From Streptomyces sp. F63 (lineage in GTDB: Bacteria; Actinomycetota; Actinomycetes; Streptomycetales; Streptomycetaceae): a DNA stretch of 64,000 nt. The notes beneath the pieces are model-generated. The model saw only the letters and a list, made by a program, of their open reading frames with translations, was not told where the DNA came from and searched no databases. The stretch is taken from contig NZ_JAGPXX010000005.1 of the NCBI RefSeq assembly GCF_018070345.1, positions 235,329 to 299,328 on the forward strand. The letters run 5' to 3'. A program made the translations under genes and the position numbers. Positions 55,708-64,000 of this stretch are shown here, in pieces. Position 1 is the stretch's first letter; every line of letters begins with the position of its first letter.

Positions 55708-56979
55708 ATGGCGCACATATCTGATCGACCGTCAGCCGACGGCTCACAGAACGACGTTCCCACCCCCCACACGCGGCGTCTCGTCAGCGGACGCCGTGTC
55801 ACGACCGCGATCGCCGCCGTCACCTTCCTGCTGTCCCCCCTCACCTTCTCCGCCCACGCCGCCGACACGGCGGCACCGACGGGCCGCATCCTCGGCGCCG
55901 GCTCGCCGGGCGCCGTGAGCGGCAGCTACATCGTCAGCCTCAAGTCCGGCCAGGGCCTCACCGCGCGTTCCGACGCCGGCCGGGAACTGGCGCGGAAGTA
56001 CGGCGCGACCATCCGCCACACCTACGGCAGCGCCCTCAACGGCTACGCCGTCAAGCTCTCCGAGGCCCAGGCGAAGCGGCTGGCGGCCGATCCCGCCGTC
56101 GCCTCGGTCTCCCAGGACGCCGCGGTGCGGATCAGCGCGGCCCAGCCGAATCCGCCCTCCTGGGGCCTGGACCGGATCGACCAGAGCGACCTCCCGCTGG
56201 ACGACTCCTACACCCCGCCCGCCGGCGGCGGCTCGGGCGTGACGGCGTACGTCATCGACACCGGCGTCAGCACGGGCCACCAGGACTTCGGCGGCCGGGC
56301 GAGCAGCGGCTGGGACTTCGTCGACAACGACGCCGACGCCCAGGACGGCCACGGGCACGGCACCCACGTCGCCGGCACCATCGCCGGCACCGCGTACGGC
56401 GTGGCCAAGCAGGCCGACGTCGTCGGGGTACGGGTCCTGGACGACGAGGGCTCCGGCACCATCGCCCAGGTGATCGCTGGCATCGACTGGGTCGCCGAGA
56501 ACGCGCAGAAGCCGGCCGTGGCCAACATGAGCCTCGGCGGCATCCTCAACGCGCAGCTGGACGAGGCGGTCCGGGGCGCCATCGCCTCGGGAGTGACGTT
56601 CACCGTCGCGGCCGGCAACAACAGCCTGCCGGCGCTGCTGTTCTCCCCCGCCCGGGTCACGGAGGCGATCACCGTCGGCGCGACCGACAAGACCGACGCC
56701 CGCGCGAGCTTCTCCAACTGGGGCCCGGGCGTGGACGTGTTCGCCCCGGGTGTGGACATCACGTCGGCCTGGCCCACCTCCGGCGATGCCACGAACACGA
56801 TCTCCGGCACCTCGATGGCGGCCCCCCACGCCGCGGGCGCCGCGGCGCTCCACCTCGGCGACCACCCGGCCGACGCTCCGGCGGCGGTCGAGAAGGCGCT
56901 GACGGACGGCGCGGCCCAGGGCAAGATCAGCGGCGCGGGTCTCGGCTCGCCCAACCGTCTGCTCCAGGTCGGCGACTGA
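55708..56979 (+). CDS. secreted subtilisin-like S8 serine protease
   Basis: A 423-residue preproenzyme. A signal peptide (basic start, then T-A-I-A-A-V-T-F-L-L-S-P, cleavage after A-H-A) is followed by an inhibitor_I9 propeptide (about residues 70-145: G-S-Y-I-V-S-L-K-S and N-G-Y-A-V-K-L-S). The catalytic domain has the aspartate in V-I-D-T-G (about 182), the histidine in G-H-G-T-H-V-A-G-T (about 218), the asparagine in A-A-G-N-N and the serine in G-T-S-M-A-A-P-H (about 368). The ATG at 55708 is supported by AGGAGAGG upstream. It is related to fungal proteinase K-type enzymes. It sits between the two halves of the glucan gene cluster. Confidence 0.95.
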   Translation: MAHISDRPSADGSQNDVPTPHTRRLVSGRRVTTAIAAVTFLLSPLTFSAHAADTAAPTGRILGAGSPGAVSGSYIVSLKSGQGLTARSDAGRELARKYGATIRHTYGSALNGYAVKLSEAQAKRLAADPAVASVSQDAAVRISAAQPNPPSWGLDRIDQSDLPLDDSYTPPAGGGSGVTAYVIDTGVSTGHQDFGGRASSGWDFVDNDADAQDGHGHGTHVAGTIAGTAYGVAKQADVVGVRVLDDEGSGTIAQVIAGIDWVAENAQKPAVANMSLGGILNAQLDEAVRGAIASGVTFTVAAGNNSLPALLFSPARVTEAITVGATDKTDARASFSNWGPGVDVFAPGVDITSAWPTSGDATNTISGTSMAAPHAAGAAALHLGDHPADAPAAVEKALTDGAAQGKISGAGLGSPNRLLQVGD

Positions 56980-57353
56980 CACACCGCCCGCCGGCCGCGT
57001 CACCGACGCTGCGTCAACCGGACAGCCGGCGACCGCCCGGGGAGCCGCGCTCCGGCGGGCCTTCGGCCCTCGGCCACGCCCCACCGGCCGAACCCTCCGG
57101 ATCCCGCACCACCGGCCCCTCGGGGCACACCCGCACCAGCACAGGACCGGCCCGTGACCACGGCACACCGCCGCCGTCACGGGCCGGTCCAGTTTTTACC
57201 TTTCGGCCCCCGTACGGCAGGCCGTCGCCGTCATGTCCGGTGCCGGGCGGGGGCAGACTCCACGGATGAGCGGCGCCACGCTCCCCGCACCACCCGGCGC
57301 CGCCCACCGGCTCGCACAGTCACCCACATGAGTGAACGCGGACAGGAGCGCCC
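56980..57353 (+). other. region between the S8 protease gene and glgE
   Basis: 374 bases without a gene. It contains a U-tracted terminator (57145-57189) and, before glgE, GGACAGGAG as ribosome binding site (57341-57350). The glgE operon promoter should lie between 57200 and 57340 but no clear hexamers are seen. Confidence 0.4.
57145..57189 (+). terminator. intrinsic terminator of the S8 protease gene
   Basis: GACCGGCCCGTGAC (57145-57158) and its exact complement (57176-57189) enclose a 17-base loop and are followed by AGTTTTTA (57192-57199). The U-tract is unusual for this genome and makes the assignment firm. It separates the protease transcript from glgE. Confidence 0.85.
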
Positions 57354-59437
57354 ATGCCCGCAACCGGCCAGTCGTCCATGGAGCATATAGAAAGAACAAA
57401 AGCCCGCAGAGTGTCCCAGACCGCTACGCCTCCAGGTGATCCCATGATCGGACGCATCCCCGTGCTCGACATCCGCCCGCTCGTCGACTGCGGACGGCGT
57501 CCGGTCAAGGCGGTGGCCGGCGAGAGCTTCCAGGTCACCGCGACGGTCTTCCGGGAGGGCCATGACGCGGTCGCCGCCAACGTGGTCCTGCTGGACCCCT
57601 CCGGCCGTCCCGGTCCGTGGACCCCGATGCGCGAACTCGCCCCCGGCACCGACCGCTGGGGCGCCCGGGTCACCCCGGAATCCGAGGGCCCGTGGAGCTT
57701 CACGGTCGAGGCGTGGAGCGATCCGGTCACCACCTGGCGCCACCACGCCGAGATCAAGATCCCGGCCGGCATCGACACCGAACTCGTCCTCGCCGAAGGC
57801 GCGGCCCTCCACGAGAGGGCCGCCGTCGACGTCCCCAAGCGGGCCGGGCGGGAGGCCGTCCTGCGCGCCGTGGACGCCCTGCGCGACCGGGACCTCTCCC
57901 CCGCCGACCGGCTCGCCGCGGCCCTCGCCGAGGACGTCTCCGCGGCCCTCGCCCGCCATCCGCTGCGGGAACTCGTCAGCCAGTCGCGTCAGGTACCGCT
58001 GCGCGTGGAGCGCCGCCGCGCGCTCTACGGCTCCTGGTACGAGTTCTTCCCGCGCTCCGAGGGCGCCGTCACCGCGCCCGGCGAGCCGCCCGTCAGCGGC
58101 ACCCTCCGGACAGCCGCCGAGCGGCTGCCCGCCATCGCCGCCATGGGCTTCGACGTGGTCTATCTGCCGCCCGTCCACCCCATCGGCAGCTCGTTCCGCA
58201 AGGGCCCGGACAACACCCTCACCGCCGGCCCCCACGACGTGGGCTCCCCCTGGGCGATCGGGTCCGCGGCGGGCGGCCACGACGCCATCCACCCCGACCT
58301 CGGCACCTTCGAGGACTTCGACCACTTCGTGGCCCGGGCCCGGGCACTGCGCATGGAGGTGGCGCTCGACTTCGCCCTGCAGTGCTCGCCGGATCACCCC
58401 TGGGTGCGCGAGCACCCGTCCTGGTTCCACCACCGGGCCGACGGCTCCACCGCCTTCGCCGAGAACCCGCCCAAGAAGTACCAGGACATCTACCCGGTCG
58501 CGTTCGACGCGGACATGACCGGCATCGTCCGCGAGACGCTGCGCATCCTGCGGCTGTGGATGGACCACGGGGTGCGGATCTTCCGGGTGGACAACCCGCA
58601 CACCAAACCCGTGGTCTTCTGGGAGCGGGTCATCGCCGACATCAACCGCCGCGACCCGGACGTCATCTTCCTCGCCGAGGCGTTCACCCGCCCCGCGATG
58701 ATGCACACCCTGGCCGCCGTCGGCTTCCAGCAGTCGTACACCTACTTCACCTGGCGCGAGACCAAGGAGGAGCTGACCCGCTACCTCACCGAACTCTCCG
58801 GCGACGCGGCCGCGTACATGCGGCCCAACTTCTTCGCCAACACGCCCGACATCCTCCCCGGACACCTCCAGGAGGGCGGCCGGCCCGCCTTCGAGGCACG
58901 GGCCGTGCTCGCCGCCACCCTCTCCCCGGCCTGGGGCATCTACTCCGGCTACGAGCTGTGCGAGAACACCCCGGCACGCCCCGGCAGCGAGGAGTACCTG
59001 CACTCGGAGAAGTACGAACTGCGGCCCCGCGACTGGGAATCGGCCGAGCGGGAGGGCCGGACCATCGCCCCGCTCATCACGGCGCTCAACCGGATCCGCC
59101 GCCGCCATCCGGCCCTCCAGCAACTGCGCGACCTGCGTTTCCACCACGCGGACAACGACGCGGTGATCGCCTACTCGAAACGTACTCACGGCGACAGCCC
59201 CGATGTCGTACTCACGGTCGTGAACCTCGACCCGCACCACACCCAGGAGGCCACGGTCTCGTTGCACATGCCGGAACTCGGCCTCGACTGGCACGAGTCC
59301 GTCCCGGTGCGCGACGAGCTCACCGGCGAGACCTACCACTGGGGCAGGGACAACTACGTGCGGCTGGACCCGGGTCACCGGCCGGCGCACGTGTTCACCC
59401 TGCGACCGTCCTCACCGATCGGAGGGTCACCCACATC

Positions 59438-59441
<4 letters not shown>
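57354..59441 (+). CDS. glgE: maltosyltransferase GlgE (maltose 1-phosphate-dependent)
   Basis: A 695-residue GH13_3 enzyme that transfers maltosyl units from alpha-maltose 1-phosphate onto alpha-1,4-glucan. It reads throughout like S. coelicolor GlgE1. The N-terminal domain starts [10 protein letters not shown], then [12 protein letters not shown]. The catalytic barrel has nucleophile aspartate in F-R-V-D-N-P-H, acid/base glutamate in F-L-A-E-A-F, and [13 protein letters not shown] with the third aspartate. The ATG at 57354 has AGGAG seven bases upstream. It overlaps treS by four bases. It forms one operon with treS and pep2 for building storage glucan from trehalose. Confidence 0.96.
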
Positions 59442-61240
<1,799 letters not shown>

Positions 61241-61272
61241 CCGCGGGCCGTCAGCGGCCGTCACAGCGCCAC

Positions 61273-61317
61273 GGCGGGGCGGTTACAGCCGGATTCACCG
61301 GTTTTCACCGCCCCGCC
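61273..61317 (+). terminator. hairpin between treS and pep2
   Basis: GGCGGGGCGG (61273-61282) and CCGCCCCGCC (61308-61317), 10-bp stem with a 25-base loop, in the 243-base gap between treS and pep2. It may be a partial terminator or RNA-processing site. The rest of the gap could carry a secondary promoter for pep2. Confidence 0.45.
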
Positions 61318-61483
61318 CCGGGCAGGCTCTCCTCTACGCACCCAGTCCGCACAGCGCATAGGCCAATCGCCTTACCTGATCGGACGATCCTCACCCGACA
61401 CGTCCCGCACCGCCGGACAGCATTTGCCGCAATCCGGGACACTTTGCGCATCTACGGTGTGCCCGGGGAAAGGACGCGACGCC

Positions 61484-63328
61484 ATGTCGGAGGGCTCGAT
61501 CCGCGCCAACCCGTACAGCACGGCCCGCACCACCGTCACCGCCCCGGACTCGCCGGCGGATCCGGCGGACCACTCGGGGGACACACCGGACCAGCGATCC
61601 GCGCCGGGGGGATACATCCCGGCGGAGACCGGCACCTCCGCCGGACCGCCCGGCCCCGGCCGGGCCCACACCACCACCCGGTCCCTGCTCCCCTCCCTCG
61701 TCCCCCTGCTCCGCGCGTGGCTGCCCCGGCAGCGCTGGTTCGCCGGCAAGGGCAACCCCATCACGGGCTTCTCCCTCGTCTCCGCCACCGAGATCCTGCC
61801 CTGCACCGCGGGCGGCGCCGCCCCCGGGCTGATCCACCTCCTCGTCCGCGCCCAGCAGCATCCCGGCACCGCCGACTGCTACCAGCTCCTCATCGGCATC
61901 CGCTCCACCCTCCCCCCGCACCTCGCGCACACCCTGATCGGCCGCCCCGCCGAGGGCCCCCTCCACGGCCGCACCGTCTACGAGGCCCTGGCCGACCCGC
62001 GCCTGGCCGGGCTGCTCCTGGAACGGCTGCGCGTCCCCGGCCGGCTCGGCGCGCTGCGCTTCACCCGCGCCCCCGGCACCGCCATCGCCTCCGGGCTCAC
62101 CCCCCGGCTCATCACCGCCGAGCAGTCCAACTCCTCGGTCGTCTACGGCGACGCGTACATCCTCAAGGTCTTCCGCCGCATCGGCACCGGCGTCAACCCC
62201 GACCTGGAACTCCCGCTGGCCCTCGCCCGGGCCGGCTGTGACCGCGTGCCCCACCCCACCGCCTGGTTCGAGGCCGATCCGCACGTCGAAGCCGCCGCCG
62301 GCGCCGGGCTCGCCTCCGTCCCGGCGGACGACCCGGCCGGCGGCCCGCTCACCCTCGGCATCCTCCAGCCCTTCCTGCCCGGATCCGCCGACGGCTGGCA
62401 GCTCGCCCTCAACTCCCTCTCCGTGCACGCCGACTTCACCGGCGCCGCCCACGCCCTCGGCCGGGCCACCGCCGAGGTGCACACCGCCCTCGCCGAAGCC
62501 CTGCCGACCGCCGTCCTGCGCCGGCCGCAGATCGAGATCATCGCGGGCGGCATGGCCGAACGGCTGGAGGCCGCCGCGGCCGCCGTGCCCGCGCTGCGCC
62601 CCTACCGCGAGCCGCTGCGCGCCGCCTACGACGAACTCGCCGCCCTCGGCAACCGCGGCCGCACCTGGCATGCCCAGCGGATACACGGCGATCTCCACCT
62701 CGGGCAGGCCCTCCGCAGCGCGCACGACGGCCGCTGGTCCCTCATCGACTTCGAGGGCGAGCCGGCCCGGCCGATCTCCGAGCGCCGGAGGCTGCAGCCC
62801 GTCGCCCGTGACATCGCCGGGATGCTCCGCTCCTTCGACTACGCGGCCCGCACCCACCAGCCCGCGGCCGGCGGCGCGTCCGGCTGGTCCGGGCAGTGGT
62901 CGTGGCGGAACCGGGCGGCCTACTGCGGCGGCTACGCGGAGGCCGCCGGAGCCGATCCGCGCGACGAACCCGAACTCCTGCGCGCCTACGAGACCGACAA
63001 GGCCGTCTACGAAGTGCTGTACGAGGCGCGCCACCGCCCCGACTGGCTCCCGGTGCCGATGGCCGCGATCCGCCGCCTCGCCGGGGAGCCGGAGGATGGG
63101 GCGACACCGCCGGAGCCGGGTCCGGGTCGGGGTCCGGACCCTGGCCGGAGCCGGGAGCACCGGGGACGCGAGGGGGCCGGGGCGCAGGGGGGATCCGGCG
63201 TGCCGGGCGGGCCGGGCCCGGCCGCCGGGCCGTCCGCCGGGGCCCCGGTCCGGCCGCCCGGTTCCCGGCCGGCGGGCTCCAGGCCGCCCGGCACCTCCGT
63301 ACCCGACCGGCGCGGCCCGTCCGCATGA
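61484..63328 (+). CDS. pep2: maltokinase Pep2 (Mak)
   Basis: A 614-residue kinase that phosphorylates maltose to maltose 1-phosphate. The N-terminal ~60 residues are a disordered extension. The fold proper begins L-R-A-W-L-P-R-Q-R-W-F-A-G-K-G (about residues 80-95), the signature of the family. The phosphotransferase core has the catalytic loop I-H-G-D-L-H-L-G-Q-A-L (about 403-413) and the metal-binding D-F-E-G-E-P (about 422-427). Beyond about residue 535 there is an ~80-residue Gly/Pro/Arg-rich tail not needed for the fold. The ATG at 61484 with AAAGGA upstream is used. It follows treS in the glgE operon and precedes the presumed glgB. Confidence 0.93.
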   Translation: MSEGSIRANPYSTARTTVTAPDSPADPADHSGDTPDQRSAPGGYIPAETGTSAGPPGPGRAHTTTRSLLPSLVPLLRAWLPRQRWFAGKGNPITGFSLVSATEILPCTAGGAAPGLIHLLVRAQQHPGTADCYQLLIGIRSTLPPHLAHTLIGRPAEGPLHGRTVYEALADPRLAGLLLERLRVPGRLGALRFTRAPGTAIASGLTPRLITAEQSNSSVVYGDAYILKVFRRIGTGVNPDLELPLALARAGCDRVPHPTAWFEADPHVEAAAGAGLASVPADDPAGGPLTLGILQPFLPGSADGWQLALNSLSVHADFTGAAHALGRATAEVHTALAEALPTAVLRRPQIEIIAGGMAERLEAAAAAVPALRPYREPLRAAYDELAALGNRGRTWHAQRIHGDLHLGQALRSAHDGRWSLIDFEGEPARPISERRRLQPVARDIAGMLRSFDYAARTHQPAAGGASGWSGQWSWRNRAAYCGGYAEAAGADPRDEPELLRAYETDKAVYEVLYEARHRPDWLPVPMAAIRRLAGEPEDGATPPEPGPGRGPDPGRSREHRGREGAGAQGGSGVPGGPGPAAGPSAGAPVRPPGSRPAGSRPPGTSVPDRRGPSA

Positions 63329-63527
63329 CCGCCGCCACGCGGGTTACCCGAGCCTCCCGGCTCCGGTGCGGGCCCGGCACCGCGTCACACCGCCCGGAAC
63401 CCTCCCGCCCCGCCCCGGCGCGGCGAAACCGCGCGGCACCACCGGGCACCGCCTCGCACCACCGTCGCGCGGCACCGCCACCGCATTCCAACGCCCGTTT
63501 CCCCGCTCCTCCGAGGAGGACCCCGTC

Positions 63528-64000
63528 GTGACCGCTCGTCCGCCGTTCCCGTCCGGCCCCGCCGGAGACTCCCCCGAGCAGCCGGGGACCACCGGTGCAG
63601 GACCGGCCGCCGCTGCCGGGTCCGGGTCCGGGGACGCCTCTCCGTCTCCCCGCGCGGCGGGGACCCCCGGCACCGGTTCCGGCACCGGTTCCGGCACCGG
63701 TTCCGGCACCGGTTCCGGCAACTCTCCCGCTCAGGGGGGCGGTTCGTCCTCCCGCGCCCAACCCGCCCAGCGCACGGGGCGGCCCCGCGAGACCACGGCC
63801 GGTGGCGCGGCGCGCGGCTCCGCGCCGGCCGGCCGCCCCGCCACGGGCCCGTCCGGTGCCGGCAGCCGCGCCGGGAGCGCCGGTCCCGGCCGGGCAGCGG
63901 GCACGGAGACGACGGCCGGCGCTCCCCGGAGGGCCGACCCGGCCGGGGCCACCGGTCCGGCCGAAGCCACCGGGACCCCCGGCGCCCCGGAGTCTCCCGG
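63528..64000 (+). CDS. glgB: probable 1,4-alpha-glucan branching enzyme, N-terminal extension only (runs off the window)
   Basis: An open frame starts at GTG 63528 with a near-perfect ribosome binding site (GAGGAGG, nine bases upstream) and stays open to the window end (157 codons visible). The visible protein is low-complexity, Gly/Ala/Pro/Thr/Arg-rich, including G-T-G-S repeats; no catalytic domain is reached. The position directly after pep2 is where glgB stands in Streptomyces glgE clusters, whose GlgB proteins can carry long disordered N-termini. The identity is therefore from context only. The 199-base gap to pep2 shows nothing else. Confidence 0.6.
   Translation, partial: MTARPPFPSGPAGDSPEQPGTTGAGPAAAAGSGSGDASPSPRAAGTPGTGSGTGSGTGSGTGSGNSPAQGGGSSSRAQPAQRTGRPRETTAGGAARGSAPAGRPATGPSGAGSRAGSAGPGRAAGTETTAGAPRRADPAGATGPAEATGTPGAPESP
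63669..63716 (+). repeat. 12-bp tandem repeat (GGCACCGGTTCC) x4 in the probable glgB
   Basis: Four exact copies head to tail, encoding Gly-Thr-Gly-Ser repeats in the N-terminal extension of the last gene. The unit is in frame, so copy-number change would only alter linker length. Confidence 0.9.

Noticed and set aside
57617..59437. Upstream in-frame extension of treS through glgE (total 1207 codons)
   Set aside because: Codons before 59438 are a shadow of glgE in another frame. The TreS N-terminus begins normally at the ATGA overlap.

Overview
High-GC actinobacterial chromosomal DNA, almost certainly from a Streptomyces or a close relative. The third codon position is strongly G/C-biased, GTG and TTG starts are frequent, GAGGAGG-type ribosome binding sites recur, and there is a DUF5753/DUF397 pair, a tandem glycine riboswitch and a complete GlgE-type glucan pathway. 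From memory (not checked here), the core order resembles the S. coelicolor chromosome core from the glgB-pep2-treS-glgE-glgP cluster to mnmA. No rRNA, tRNA, CRISPR array, integrase or transposase was recognised.

Layout. 0-3.1 kb is accessory: the tail of a DUF5753 regulator with a DUF397 protein, then a two-gene RloB/AAA-ATPase module (minus strand) of the type found in abortive-infection loci, and a small unknown gene behind mnmA. 3.1-15.7 kb: mnmA, a Tat-exported amidase, an iron-sulphur photolyase, a short UvrA-like ABC protein divergent from a MarR/MFS efflux pair, the cysteine desulfurase that probably feeds sulphur to MnmA, a thioesterase and a TRIC channel. 15.8-21.8 kb: a five-gene peptide ABC importer (A-B-C-D-F, minus strand) with a strong stem-loop between the lipoprotein and permease genes.

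22-30 kb is a glycine/serine locus. Two SseB-family proteins and a P-loop protein face a tandem glycine riboswitch that leads gcvT-gcvH-glyA, followed by sdaA. Glycine is cleaved (GcvT/GcvH; gcvP is not in the window), interconverted with serine (GlyA), and serine is deaminated to pyruvate (SdaA). 30.2-32.8 kb is a second accessory spot: an intact AbiEi-type antitoxin with its operator, a frameshifted and truncated AbiEii toxin remnant, and a solitary ATPase with a nuclease-like tail.

33-43 kb: an MFS protein, a small unknown protein, a DEAD-box helicase and cold-shock protein pair, a small CxxC protein, a GNAT, an RsbW-like kinase, an enoyl-CoA hydratase and an L,D-transpeptidase lipoprotein. 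43-64 kb is dominated by storage carbohydrate: glgX, a heterodimeric ABC exporter, a secreted M4 protease, glgP, a secreted S8 protease, then glgE-treS-pep2 and the start of a probable glgB. TreS/Pep2 make maltose 1-phosphate from trehalose, GlgE polymerises it, GlgB branches the product, and GlgP and GlgX degrade it.

All identifications are by reading motifs and family resemblance; no database search was run.
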